Notes under the pieces: generated by a model
Told to the model about the DNA's origin: nothing
What the model saw: only the letters and a program-made list of their open reading frames with translations
Database searches by the model: none
DNA from: Allomuricauda sp. ARW1Y1
GTDB lineage: Bacteria > Bacteroidota > Bacteroidia > Flavobacteriales > Flavobacteriaceae
Direction: 5' to 3'
NCBI RefSeq assembly: GCF_013407935.1
Contig: NZ_JACBZU010000002.1
Span: forward strand, 620,001 to 684,000
DNA: 64,000 nucleotides
Part shown: piece by piece, positions 16,448 through 24,338 of the stretch
How the letters are laid out: each line of letters opens with the position of its first letter
How positions within the stretch are numbered: the stretch's first letter is position 1
Translations under genes and position numbers: made by a program

Positions 16448-17501
16448 CTGGTAAAAGTGTTTTTAAAAGGTTAGTTGAATCACAATGCTTTGCCCATCCC
16501 ATGTAGCTGGCAATGGATGCAGGATTGGGATTGTTGGCCAACATCCGGGCAAAGTTCTGTTTGATGCTTTTTCTAAGTAGGGTATGGGTATGGTAAAACC
16601 TGTAACCAACAAAATCGATTCCCCTAGATTCCACTGGAAAGACTTGATAGTTGCCCTTGATGTTCAATGCCAGTCTTTCCTTGAGATAGTTTCTTATTTC
16701 AGATAGCAACTGATGTAGATAGGCCTTATCGCTTCCCAGGACTACGATATCATCCGCATAACGGAAATAGTACTTCACCCTCTTCTCTTCTTTCATCCAA
16801 TGATCAAAGTAGGTCAGGTAAAAGTTGGCCAAGTATTGGCTCAAGTAGTTACCAATAGGAAGTCCTGACGCACTATCGATTATTTCATCAAGCAACCAAA
16901 GAAGGTCATTGTCCTTGAATTTTCTCCTTAGTAGTGTTTTTAGTGTGTCATGGTCTATGCTAGGATAGAACTTGGTCACATCCAATTTGAGACAGTAACT
17001 TGTGTTTTTTCTATCGGTGAGGGCCTCCTTTACGGAATTTGCAGCAGCATGTATACCACGCCCCTTGATGCAGCTGTAAGTGTCAGCGTTGAACGTCTGG
17101 ACCAGAATAGGCTCCAGTATGTTCATTATGGCATGGTGGGCTATCCTATCAGGGAAGTAAGGAAGCCTGTAAACTGTTCGTTCTTTTGGCTCGTAGACTT
17201 GGAAAACATCATACTCCGATGTTCTATATTCTTTGTTCTTTAATAGCATGTGCAAACATTGGATGTTGGCATCCCTATTGCGGTTGTGCAATTTCACACC
17301 GTATTGATTGGACTTGCCCTTTTGGGCCTTTTCGTCCGCAAGCACCAGGTTATCGATGCTAATAATTTTTTGATATAGGTTTCCGATTCGTTTCATGCCT
17401 TTGCTTTTAAAAGGTCGCCTTCCACTTTGGTACCAACGCCCTTTTTTATTGTCGTTATCTTTTGCCATGTCGGCAAGGTCCGCAATGCCCAATATTTTCA
17501 T
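16431..17501 (-). CDS. DGR reverse transcriptase
   Basis: 356 residues from the ATG at 17,501. An ATG at 17,507 and a TTG at 17,522 are alternatives, but they run into the template repeat. The palm domain is complete: LKLDVTKFYPSID at 171-183, GLPIGNYLSQ at 213-222 and the catalytic YADD at 248-251. SQ in the G-x-x-x-SQ motif is typical of DGR enzymes, where group II intron and retron enzymes usually differ. It copies TR RNA with errors at adenines and sends the cDNA to VR. The C-terminal thumb is short and there is no maturase or endonuclease domain. Confidence 0.95.
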   Translation of the reverse strand: MKILGIADLADMAKDNDNKKGRWYQSGRRPFKSKGMKRIGNLYQKIISIDNLVLADEKAQKGKSNQYGVKLHNRNRDANIQCLHMLLKNKEYRTSEYDVFQVYEPKERTVYRLPYFPDRIAHHAIMNILEPILVQTFNADTYSCIKGRGIHAAANSVKEALTDRKNTSYCLKLDVTKFYPSIDHDTLKTLLRRKFKDNDLLWLLDEIIDSASGLPIGNYLSQYLANFYLTYFDHWMKEEKRVKYYFRYADDIVVLGSDKAYLHQLLSEIRNYLKERLALNIKGNYQVFPVESRGIDFVGYRFYHTHTLLRKSIKQNFARMLANNPNPASIASYMGWAKHCDSTNLLKTLLPDEKIQ

Positions 17502-17503
17502 TT

Positions 17504-17583
17504 GCATAGGTGGGAGCTGCAATTCGAGTTCGTATTCCAGTTATCGTAGTCGTTGTACGCAAACCCGGAACCTGAGGAACCGC
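17504..17583 (-). repeat. DGR template repeat (TR)
   Basis: 80 nt between target gene 1 and the reverse transcriptase, in a non-coding gap apart from the last few bases. Read in the VR frame it carries many AAC, AAT, GAC and TAC codons, the usual way to reach wide amino-acid variety by adenine changes. Its first base is 17,583 and its last 17,504. Confidence 0.93.
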
Positions 17584-17611
17584 AACCAAGGCACTGCACC
17601 ACCCAATCATT

Positions 17612-17980
17612 TTACATCAAATAATAATCTTTGTACAGATCAGTGAACTGTTCTCCAGCGTACTCCGCTAATTCCCTGCTCTTAAAGCAAAGGCGGGAGC
17701 CGCAATTCGAGTCCGTATTCCAGGCAGCGTAGCCGTCGCACGCAAACCCGGAACCCGAGGAACCGCCCATGTAGAACCATGGCTCATATTTATACTCACT
17801 GCTATTGCCCCAATCTGGTTGCCAACCTTCATTAAGAGCCTCGGCGATGATTACTAATTTGGAATGTGCTACCATTGCCTTTTGGTGTTTTTCTGGATAC
17901 ATGGAAAAGTCCGGTACCACTTTTTTGCTGTCCAGTTCCAAAGCCTCACAGGCTTCCTCAAATGTTTTAATCTTGCTCAT
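17612..17980 (-). CDS. DGR target protein 1 (contains VR1)
   Basis: 122 residues, cytosolic by sequence. Residues 1-40 are unlike target 2. From about residue 46 the two share EALNEGWQPDW, NSSEYKY and PWF, then the variable segment MGGSSGSGFA...CGSRLCFKS, and a helical end (EYAGEQFTDLYKDYYLM). VR1 covers the variable segment, leaving about 25 constant residues after it, so the VR is not at the extreme C-terminus as in Mtd-type targets. The W-x-P-D-W family is known to me from Bacteroidota phages without a set function. Starts 9 bp after target gene 2. Confidence 0.88.
   Translation of the reverse strand: MSKIKTFEEACEALELDSKKVVPDFSMYPEKHQKAMVAHSKLVIIAEALNEGWQPDWGNSSEYKYEPWFYMGGSSGSGFACDGYAAWNTDSNCGSRLCFKSRELAEYAGEQFTDLYKDYYLM
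17687..17766 (-). repeat. DGR variable repeat 1 (VR1)
   Basis: 80 nt, gap-free match to TR. It differs at TR positions 11, 28, 30, 34, 40, 42, 43, 54, 66, 73 and 77, all adenine in TR: eight changed to G, two to C and one to T. Confidence 0.93.
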
Positions 17981-17989
17981 ATTATAGTT

Positions 17990-18445
17990 TTAACTAGTTA
18001 GAAAATCCTTGTAAATGTCTGTGAACTGCTCCCCGGCATGTTTTGCCAGTTTGCTGCTTTTGAAGCAAAGGCGGGAGCCGCAATACGAGTCCGTATTCCA
18101 GTTAGCGTAGTCGCCGTACGCAAACCCGGAACCCGAGGAACCGCCCATTTTAAACCAGGGAAAGTATTTATATTCACTGCTATTTGTCCAATCGGGCTGC
18201 CAGCCTTCATTGAGTGCCTCAGCAACGAGCTTTACCTTTCTATATGCCACTTCATCAGTGGACATAGATTCTAGTTCCTCTTCAAATTCCTCTTTTTCGA
18301 GGCCATGGTATCCTAGTACATCATCAAAGCTCTTGATGCGCTCGGTGATGTCCTTTGGCTTTTCCCTGAACTTGATTTCTCCAGTGCTCTGGTCAAAGCT
18401 CTCTACTTCGTACCCTTTCGGGATTTCAATTTTTAGTGTTTGCAT
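17990..18445 (-). CDS. DGR target protein 2 (contains VR2)
   Basis: 151 residues, no signal peptide. Residues 1-75 (IEIPKGYEVES..., then an acidic helical stretch) form a domain absent from target 1. Residues 76-151 are parallel to target 1: EALNEGWQPDW, SSEYKY, PWFKM, the variable segment and a final helix. VR2 encodes the variable segment. The gene begins 11 bp after the primase-helicase stop, so it should be made together with replication proteins. A role in binding an intracellular partner, such as a host defence or replication factor, is possible but is inference. Confidence 0.88.
   Translation of the reverse strand: MQTLKIEIPKGYEVESFDQSTGEIKFREKPKDITERIKSFDDVLGYHGLEKEEFEEELESMSTDEVAYRKVKLVAEALNEGWQPDWTNSSEYKYFPWFKMGGSSGSGFAYGDYANWNTDSYCGSRLCFKSSKLAKHAGEQFTDIYKDFLTS
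18065..18144 (-). repeat. DGR variable repeat 2 (VR2)
   Basis: 80 nt, gap-free match to TR. It differs at TR positions 11, 30, 31, 40, 54, 60, 66, 73 and 77, all adenine in TR. Seven of these changes are the same base as in VR1. Confidence 0.93.
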
Positions 18446-18456
18446 ACTATTTTGAT

Positions 18457-21400
18457 TTACATTGATAAACTGTCCGATTCCGTACCATAAGCCGTTAGCT
18501 TTTCATATTTTTCTTCTGGCAGGTATACCGCAAAGTATTCCTTACCTCCAGTCTTGATGTCCTCTCCATTCTTGTCCGGATTAAACTCATATCCGTGGTA
18601 TTCACAGTACATCTTGATTTTGTACTTGAATTTTTGGATTGTCGTATACCGTCTCTGTCCTGGATATTTGGTAAGGAACCCATCTCCATGTTGGATATGG
18701 TCAGTATCCCCTTGGCTACCTTGGTACATAAGGTCTTTCAATACCCTTTGATTGCAATTGTTCGCATTGCTGAAGTATTCATCGGCCCAATCCAAAAAGG
18801 GTTCACCCATCTGCTGACGAAGTTTTCTTTTGTGCAATTTTTCATTTGGGGCCTCGATAAGCCCGTATTTGAAGTAGAAATGAAGCGCCATGGCCGCGAA
18901 GTTGTAGAAGAGGTTCCATTGCTTTTCGTCCCATTCATCAAAGAACATCACCTCAAAATCATCCGTTGGTTTATAATTCGCGTTGTACCAATCACTGAAT
19001 CCAAGAACAAACTGCCTGTCCTCAAAGCTGCTCCCTTCTCCATTGATAGCGTGGTTGGTCGCGATATAAAACTTGATTACATATTCTGGAGGCAAGGTAG
19101 TTTTGCCGATTCCCTTTTTCTCGACCGTGAACTTTCCTGTGATATACGGGAACAAAAACTCAAAGTCAAAATTGGTGCGAACGTCATCAAAGAATACCGT
19201 CGATGTGCGTTGGTCAACTTCTTCAAAAAGATATTTGTCGTCCAATAGGTCACGCTTCTTTCCGGGGATGGTTATAGTTGGCTGCAATTGCTCCAAAGCA
19301 GTGCCAAATAAAGACTTACCGGAACGGCCGTTACTTTGCCCTACCTCGCTCATCGTACCGTCCATTCCTATTACTGCTTTCATACAGCTCGGGTTCCGGT
19401 ATCGGTGAAGCATATATCCAAAAGCGGTAATCTTGCTCAACAAGTGCCTTGAGGTTTCAAAGCGGTCTGAGAATGAGACATCCTCAAAACTTTTATCTTT
19501 CCCAAAATATGTGCTCGTGTTCAGAAGGAACTGTAAGAAATGGCAGTCCAATCCTTCTTTTGAAAACTCAATGGCATATTCCCCTACATGCTTGGAGAGC
19601 TCAGGGTTGTCCTTTACATCCTTGCTGGTCAACTTGTGTACATTGCTAATCAATAAATTTGTTTTGGTCGGCTTAAAGTCCTTAATGTTGTCCTGCCATA
19701 CCTGTCCATTCAGATTTTTGATTTCCTGAAGTTCAATCTCTTCGTCCGTGATTTTGAAGTAACAATCATTGAAATACAAGTATTGAGTGTTTTTACTTGG
19801 TTCGTGAAGGGTCAGATCCGTATAGTTAAGGTTCCCCATGCTTTGAGGTCCCAAGTACATTTGACCGCCCTTGTAAAGCATGTTTTCGACATCTTCCTTG
19901 TTTAATTGGGATGTAAAATCGACAACGAAATCCTTGATTTGAAAAGGTTCCACTTGTTTGACCAAGTTCTCCTTGATGTGTATCCAGATGAAGCTGTTAC
20001 CGGGCTGGGGCAATCTGTAAAACCCACGGTTTTGCAAAAAAGTATAACACCTTTTGTAATTAAAGGTCACCCTATTATCAATGATATTCCCGTCTTGGTC
20101 GCGCTTTTTATTCTCTGACCAGAATGTCTCATCCGGGAGCAGGGGTTGTGCAAGCTCCACTTCTCCCTTTTCGTTAAACCTCCATTCGATTTTACCAATC
20201 CTAAATTTTGGAAGGTTCCGAAGCTGGTCGTGATATTTTTCGATAAAAGCATCCTTGTTCTGAAGCCCCCAAAAGTTCTTGAGCTTGTGCTCCCCCATCG
20301 TAGTAATCTTATGGAACTGGAGGTACTTTGCATTCCCCTCTGGTTCTATAAGCGCCTTTTCACACAATGGCTTTAACTCGGATTCTTTGTCCCTAAGAGT
20401 ATTAACCAAAAGATCATCGATACCCTTGTCCTGCTCGATATTGCTCTTGACGTAAGCGAAGTATATTTGGAGATGTATGTCACTGTGGGTGAACGCGTAG
20501 AAGTGGTCCCTAAAATTCACAACTGCCCGGTAGAAACTCTTGGGCCTTTGGTCCGCCGCATGGTTGCTATCTATTTTTGAACTCAGATTATCCCAATCGC
20601 TGTCCAGGACAAAAACAACGTTCTCCACTTGGCACCGTTTGATGATCATCTCGAACTCCATCGGCAACCTTTTGTTGTAGGCTATGTTGTGAATGCCCAT
20701 GATTCCGACGGATATCAATCCATGTTTAGTAGCTTTATCGGCCTTTTTCTCACCCTCTTGAACATATAAGGTTTTGATCTTGGAGGATTTCTTATACTTT
20801 TCCCGGACCCATTTGTTTATGTAAATTTTGGTGTCGCTGCCGTAGGGTGATCGATATTTAACCGGGTCCTGGTTTCTGTCAAGGTGTAGGTCAGGGTTTT
20901 GATATCTGACCCTGTAGAAGTCAAGCTTTCTCCCCGTAGCATTTCCCTTTCTGTCCTTTTTGTAATACTGCATGGGCCTTCCGTGCAGGTCATAATAATG
21001 GATTATTACATCATCACCAGGAACAATTTCAAATTTGCTGTCGACGGTGGCCGATTCATAGAGCCTTTTTTCTTTTACCGTATCGGTATCAACATAAACC
21101 CTATCGGTTACATCTTGAGTATTGAGTCCCGAACCTGCCAAAAATGTTTGAAGATAAGGTACTTGTGAGTCTTGGCTCCTTCGTTTTGATTCGCTTTTAT
21201 TGGGAATGGTGATTCCCTCAATCCTTGCAAGTTCATGAAGGGCCTGACCGTAGGTAAGGCCTTGAAATTTCTGTAGATAATTTATTGGTGTTTTAACCCC
21301 TAAATCACAATGAAAACATTTGGCAATTTCCTTTTTCTCATTGAACTCAAGTTTATCCTTACCGTGGCAAACTGGACAATCCATTACATGGTTTGAGCCT

Positions 21401-21495
21401 TTCTTTTTACTGAATCCGTGGTAATCCTTAAGAACATTGTACAACGTAGAATTGTCGAGAATGCTTTTTTTTGTGTCTTCCGGTATGTGCTTCAT
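18457..21495 (-). CDS. Phage primase-helicase (CHC2 zinc finger, Toprim, P-loop helicase)
   Basis: 1012 residues. Cys40/Cys43/Cys60/Cys63 form the CHC2-type zinc finger of DnaG-like primases. A Toprim region follows near residues 240-300 (LYVQEGEKKADKATKHG, VVFVLDSDWD). The C-terminal part has Walker A GQSNGRSGKS at 719-728 and Walker B TVFFDD at about 766-771, as in superfamily 3 or DUF5906-type phage helicases. The protein should prime and unwind phage DNA. A final domain (about 950-1012) may be a winged helix. It is first in line before the DGR genes. Confidence 0.88.
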   Translation of the reverse strand: MKHIPEDTKKSILDNSTLYNVLKDYHGFSKKKGSNHVMDCPVCHGKDKLEFNEKKEIAKCFHCDLGVKTPINYLQKFQGLTYGQALHELARIEGITIPNKSESKRRSQDSQVPYLQTFLAGSGLNTQDVTDRVYVDTDTVKEKRLYESATVDSKFEIVPGDDVIIHYYDLHGRPMQYYKKDRKGNATGRKLDFYRVRYQNPDLHLDRNQDPVKYRSPYGSDTKIYINKWVREKYKKSSKIKTLYVQEGEKKADKATKHGLISVGIMGIHNIAYNKRLPMEFEMIIKRCQVENVVFVLDSDWDNLSSKIDSNHAADQRPKSFYRAVVNFRDHFYAFTHSDIHLQIYFAYVKSNIEQDKGIDDLLVNTLRDKESELKPLCEKALIEPEGNAKYLQFHKITTMGEHKLKNFWGLQNKDAFIEKYHDQLRNLPKFRIGKIEWRFNEKGEVELAQPLLPDETFWSENKKRDQDGNIIDNRVTFNYKRCYTFLQNRGFYRLPQPGNSFIWIHIKENLVKQVEPFQIKDFVVDFTSQLNKEDVENMLYKGGQMYLGPQSMGNLNYTDLTLHEPSKNTQYLYFNDCYFKITDEEIELQEIKNLNGQVWQDNIKDFKPTKTNLLISNVHKLTSKDVKDNPELSKHVGEYAIEFSKEGLDCHFLQFLLNTSTYFGKDKSFEDVSFSDRFETSRHLLSKITAFGYMLHRYRNPSCMKAVIGMDGTMSEVGQSNGRSGKSLFGTALEQLQPTITIPGKKRDLLDDKYLFEEVDQRTSTVFFDDVRTNFDFEFLFPYITGKFTVEKKGIGKTTLPPEYVIKFYIATNHAINGEGSSFEDRQFVLGFSDWYNANYKPTDDFEVMFFDEWDEKQWNLFYNFAAMALHFYFKYGLIEAPNEKLHKRKLRQQMGEPFLDWADEYFSNANNCNQRVLKDLMYQGSQGDTDHIQHGDGFLTKYPGQRRYTTIQKFKYKIKMYCEYHGYEFNPDKNGEDIKTGGKEYFAVYLPEEKYEKLTAYGTESDSLSM

Positions 21496-21522
21496 GGATG
21501 AAGGTCGGGTAGTTTAAGTTGT

Positions 21523-21663
21523 TTATTTTTTTTCTTGGCAAAAGTGTTTGGCTATTCGCATGAACAAGCAATTGCAAATGGCCCCTAGTGCATATCCAAA
21601 TGCCAAAATGATGTAAAAATGGAATGGATATCTATCGATTAGTTGGGTCAGTTCATCAATCAT
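21523..21663 (-). CDS. Small single-pass membrane protein
   Basis: 46 residues from ATG 21,663 to TAA 21,523. The start overlaps the stop of the preceding gene as ATGA, which implies coupled translation. One membrane helix (about 12-34) with two Cys and a basic C-terminus. Function unknown. Confidence 0.6.
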   Translation of the reverse strand: MIDELTQLIDRYPFHFYIILAFGYALGAICNCLFMRIAKHFCQEKK

Positions 21664-22055
21664 GTCCTATAGAAATAAGAACCGTTTTCTATGAGAAGCG
21701 GATAGACAATACCGTCACCATGTTTGATAGGGGCGCCTATTTTTGCCCTCAATGTCTTGTCGGGGTCGTTCTTTGTGCTTTTTTTAATCTGTTTTGCTAT
21801 GCTCGAAGAACTTACCATTGGGCCTTTTTCGTCACCATAGTACCGAAGCTTAAGTTCGCCTGAATCATTTATGGCGATAAACCAGTTTTGAGAATCTTCA
21901 ATGTCCTGGAAAAAGTCTATGCGTTTATTCCCTTCCATATTAAGTTCTTTCAAACATGGCTTACTAAATGAAAAGGAACCCGACTTATTAATGCTGACAT
22001 AAGTTTCCAATGAGTTGCCCCTGTTACTGACCGGCTTAATTTTTTTTAGATTCAT
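21660..22055 (-). CDS. Phage protein of unknown function
   Basis: 131 residues, no signal or membrane segment. The first half has short beta phrases like those of small phage early proteins, and the end is Gly/Tyr-rich. It overlaps the upstream gene by 20 bp and the next by 4 bp. No family recognised. Confidence 0.6.
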   Translation of the reverse strand: MNLKKIKPVSNRGNSLETYVSINKSGSFSFSKPCLKELNMEGNKRIDFFQDIEDSQNWFIAINDSGELKLRYYGDEKGPMVSSSSIAKQIKKSTKNDPDKTLRAKIGAPIKHGDGIVYPLLIENGSYFYRT

Positions 22056-22437
22056 TTTGAGAAATTTTTAGATGAATGTTTCCAAGTGTGATTAGTGGCT
22101 TGTCAGATGGCAGATTGTGGGCAAACAACCATACATAAACCACCTCTTTATCCGTAAGACAGCTCCTTTTATAGGTAATGCCGCTCAATTGTAGATTAAT
22201 GTATGTGTAGTAGTGCGATGCGATACGATTGCACCTTAAAAGATAGTCAAGGTCAATTGATGGCTTGATGGGAATTTTTGAAGAGTTTCTCTTCAAGGCA
22301 TCAAAATAGTCCACCAATCGATGTGTCGTTTCTAGGGCTTCCTCGGTATCAATCGGCTTCCCGTAAAAGGGACCAGAAGTACCATTTGACCGTAATCTTG
22401 TTTTTAAGTTCATGGCTTTCAAAATTGTCATTAACAT
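22036..22437 (-). CDS. Phage protein of unknown function
   Basis: 133 residues, mainly helical and basic. Start and the upstream stop share one base (TAATG). The first eight residues before MNLKTRL may not be translated. No motif recognised. Confidence 0.6.
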   Translation of the reverse strand: MLMTILKAMNLKTRLRSNGTSGPFYGKPIDTEEALETTHRLVDYFDALKRNSSKIPIKPSIDLDYLLRCNRIASHYYTYINLQLSGITYKRSCLTDKEVVYVWLFAHNLPSDKPLITLGNIHLKISQNESKKN

Positions 22438-22703
22438 TAATCAGGGTTTTTAAGTTCCTGGACACCTGCTTTTCTGTAGAATTCCGGTAATGGCACTGTT
22501 CTACCAATCTTGCAGTTAAATACTCTCTCTTGATTGTTTCCAAGTAGTCTGGCTTTTTCTGAATCAAGTTTTTGCTTTTGAACGGCGAAGCCTTCGATGA
22601 TAACTTTTTTGTCTTTTGGTGACATTTTGCCATTAAGCGTGGCTTCGATTTGCTGGCACAATGTGTGGATGTCCCTTTCAACATGTTCTATTGTCCTTAT
22701 CAT
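22437..22703 (-). CDS. Small coiled-coil phage protein
   Basis: 88 residues. Residues 1-55 form one long amphipathic helix (IEHVERDIHTLCQQIEATLNG...). Coupled by one-base overlaps to both neighbours. Function unknown. I compared it with the DGR accessory protein Avd and saw too few helices. Confidence 0.6.
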   Translation of the reverse strand: MIRTIEHVERDIHTLCQQIEATLNGKMSPKDKKVIIEGFAVQKQKLDSEKARLLGNNQERVFNCKIGRTVPLPEFYRKAGVQELKNPD

Positions 22704-23299
22704 TATTGAATTATTTTGGCGTCAATGGCCTTTATCACCATTTCGGTTTTGTTAAAGACATTGAAAATTTCAAAGAGCCTCTTTTTATGGTTGTTCAGTG
22801 TGGGAGCTTTAATCCCCAAGTTCATTGAGACATTGTAATCATCATGACCTTTCCTGTATGCCAACAGGACTTGAAGCAACCTTCCTTTTATTACCTGGCC
22901 ATCGTATTGTATTTGCTTGCTTTTCCAGTTCATGCAGTTACACCCCGAAATACCACATATGAAATTGTCGCTCCCGTTTAGCATTCCAGTTTTAGTTACA
23001 TCAGGATTATGGTCAAGTGTTCCGTAAAGGCAGTAGGTATACCTTTCGAGGGCATCATTAACGGGCATATGGGCAAGGTCTTTTCTTGCTACTTCATCGT
23101 TCATTAGCTGTTCTAAAAGCCGTGACCTAACCCGTGATCCAATTTCCCTAAATGGAAGGGTCTTTCCATTGTGCATAAAGAATACTTTCATGTTTCTTCT
23201 GTCACCGAAAAACTCGGTACCATTATCCCCGGGTATAATTCCCGCTGGAATTTTGTGAATGACTTTACTGAAGTCTTTTTTTTCTGTAGTTTTGATCAT
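22703..23299 (-). CDS. Phage regulator with C-terminal LuxR-type helix-turn-helix
   Basis: 198 residues. The last 60 residues (VLLAYRKGHDDYNVSMNLGIKAPTLNNHKKRLFEIFNV) match a LuxR/GerE-like helix-turn-helix. The middle contains a Cys cluster (ICGISGCNCMNW) that may bind metal. It lies early in the lytic operon and may control early or late phage genes. Confidence 0.7.
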   Translation of the reverse strand: MIKTTEKKDFSKVIHKIPAGIIPGDNGTEFFGDRRNMKVFFMHNGKTLPFREIGSRVRSRLLEQLMNDEVARKDLAHMPVNDALERYTYCLYGTLDHNPDVTKTGMLNGSDNFICGISGCNCMNWKSKQIQYDGQVIKGRLLQVLLAYRKGHDDYNVSMNLGIKAPTLNNHKKRLFEIFNVFNKTEMVIKAIDAKIIQ

Positions 23300-23327
23300 C
23301 TCTAAAAAATTGGTTAATAAATCATTT

Positions 23328-23347
23328 CCCGGAGTGGCTGCTCCGGG
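23328..23347 (+). terminator. Hairpin with plus-strand T run
   Basis: CCCGGAG / CTCCGGG with a 6-nt loop, followed on the plus strand by TTTTTATTTT. No plus-strand gene precedes it, so it may stop antisense RNA or act as a processing stem within the minus-strand early mRNA. Confidence 0.55.
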
Positions 23348-23350
23348 TTT

Positions 23351-23605
23351 TTATTTTAAAATGGCCTCTCTTATTGCCATTTCCTTTCTTCTTTTTTCTT
23401 TGGTTAAAGCAACTAGCTCAATAATTGCATTCTCTAGAATCTCATTTTCCCTATCGGTACTCATGATGTTATAAATGTCTTGTCTTGAATATGGTTCACC
23501 GCTATCTCGAAAAATTTCATTATCAAGTAGGTGGTCCAAAATCTTTTTGGCGTAGTTTCTACCAAGTATTTGTTTTATGGTATCGGCCTCTTGCTGGGTT
23601 ATCAT
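23351..23605 (-). CDS. Small early phage regulator (probable)
   Basis: 84 residues, highly helical (MITQQEADTIKQILGRNYAKKILDHL...). It is the first gene of the minus-strand lytic operon, divergent from the repressor at 23,732, the place of a Cro-like regulator. A helix-turn-helix may lie at about residues 18-50, but the match is weak. Confidence 0.6.
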   Translation of the reverse strand: MITQQEADTIKQILGRNYAKKILDHLLDNEIFRDSGEPYSRQDIYNIMSTDRENEILENAIIELVALTKEKRRKEMAIREAILK

Positions 23606-23647
23606 AGAAATCTATTGTTTTTAAAAAGGGGGAACTACCTTATATTT

Positions 23648-23677
23648 GTTTCACAGATATTTCACATATATTTCACG
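23648..23677. promoter_or_regulatory. Three direct repeats with 11-bp spacing, probable operators
   Basis: TTTCACA at 23,649, TTTCACA at 23,660 and TTTCACG at 23,671 are spaced by exactly 11 bp, one helical turn. They lie in the divergent promoter region between the early regulator and the repressor gene. Confidence 0.6.
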
Positions 23678-23693
23678 AATGTATCATTAAATA

Positions 23694-23706
23694 TTGACAT
23701 CGTCAA
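23694..23706. promoter_or_regulatory. Palindrome TTGAC-ATC-GTCAA, possible repressor operator
   Basis: A perfect inverted repeat 26 bp before the repressor start at 23,732. It suits autoregulation by a dimeric helix-turn-helix protein. Confidence 0.5.
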
Positions 23707-23731
23707 ATTTTATTGATATAAAAATTAGAGT

Positions 23732-24145
23732 ATGTCAATTTTCCTTGAAAGAATTAGGGCTTTTGCCGAGAAGAAAAAAATCAGTCTCAGGCAGCTAAGC
23801 ATGAGTGTAGGATTATCCGGAGCCTACTTGAGCAATTCGCTTAAACAAGGTTCCGCACCATCCGTTGACATAATATCAAAAATTATTGATGAATACCCTG
23901 ATTTAAATCCGTATTGGTTGTTGACCGGCAAAGGAGATATGATTACCGATTTGAAAGAAGAGGACAGAAATGAGGATAATCAATGGCAAAATCAATCAAT
24001 TGATGAGATTATTGATAATAAAATTGACATAAGATTAAAGGGGCTTAGTGGAATAATTAGGGAGTTGATAATAAACGAAATGGAAGACGAGCTCGAAAGA
24101 GCAAAAAAAGATGTTGAGAACACCAATGGGGACCATATCAAATAG
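23732..24145 (+). CDS. CI-type phage repressor (XRE helix-turn-helix)
   Basis: 137 residues. Residues 5-60 form an XRE helix-turn-helix (LRQLSMSVGLSGAYLSNSLK), and NPYWLLTGKGDM is the usual phrase after it in Bacteroidota phage repressors. The C-terminal 60 residues are acidic and helical, with no S24 peptidase domain, so induction cannot be by RecA-driven self-cleavage. Read against the lytic operon. It should keep the lysogenic state through the repeats at 23,648-23,706. Confidence 0.85.
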   Translation: MSIFLERIRAFAEKKKISLRQLSMSVGLSGAYLSNSLKQGSAPSVDIISKIIDEYPDLNPYWLLTGKGDMITDLKEEDRNEDNQWQNQSIDEIIDNKIDIRLKGLSGIIRELIINEMEDELERAKKDVENTNGDHIK

Positions 24146-24338
24146 AGGTCTTTTTCTCCAAAAGATTGAACAATGTTCTCATCTCCTCCTCTGATAGCTC
24201 CGGAGCCGAAATATCCGCCTTGATGTTCTCAAGCCTTAACTGAAGTTCTTTGATATAATGCTCCCTGGTGAATTTGTTCCGATTTTTTTTTAAGTCTCGG
24301 AATTCCTGAAATTGTTTTAAGGTATTCTTAGTTAACAT
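24138..24338 (-). CDS. Small helical phage protein
   Basis: 66 residues, highly charged, almost wholly helical. Convergent with the repressor gene (8-bp overlap) and one base after the membrane protein gene. Function unknown. Confidence 0.55.
   Translation of the reverse strand: MLTKNTLKQFQEFRDLKKNRNKFTREHYIKELQLRLENIKADISAPELSEEEMRTLFNLLEKKTSI

Larger units (their letters stand above)
16431..18445 (-). mobile_element. Diversity-generating retroelement (DGR): two target genes, template repeat, reverse transcriptase
   Basis: In reading order: target gene 2 with VR2, target gene 1 with VR1, template repeat TR, reverse transcriptase. TR and both VRs are 80 nt and align without gaps. TR has 19 adenines. 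VR1 differs from TR at 11 sites and VR2 at 9, all at TR adenines; the 61 non-adenine positions are the same in all three. This is the signature of adenine-specific mutagenic retrohoming. The cassette lies inside the phage replication operon. No avd-like gene is next to it. Confidence 0.95.

Noticed and set aside
16431..17522. Reverse transcriptase as part of a group II intron, retron or abortive-infection system
   Set aside because: There is no maturase or endonuclease domain, the SQ motif is DGR-like, and adjacent TR/VR repeats with adenine-only differences explain it fully.
17504..18144. Three 80-nt repeats as a CRISPR array or simple duplication
   Set aside because: The spacing is irregular, two copies are coding, and differences fall only on template adenines.
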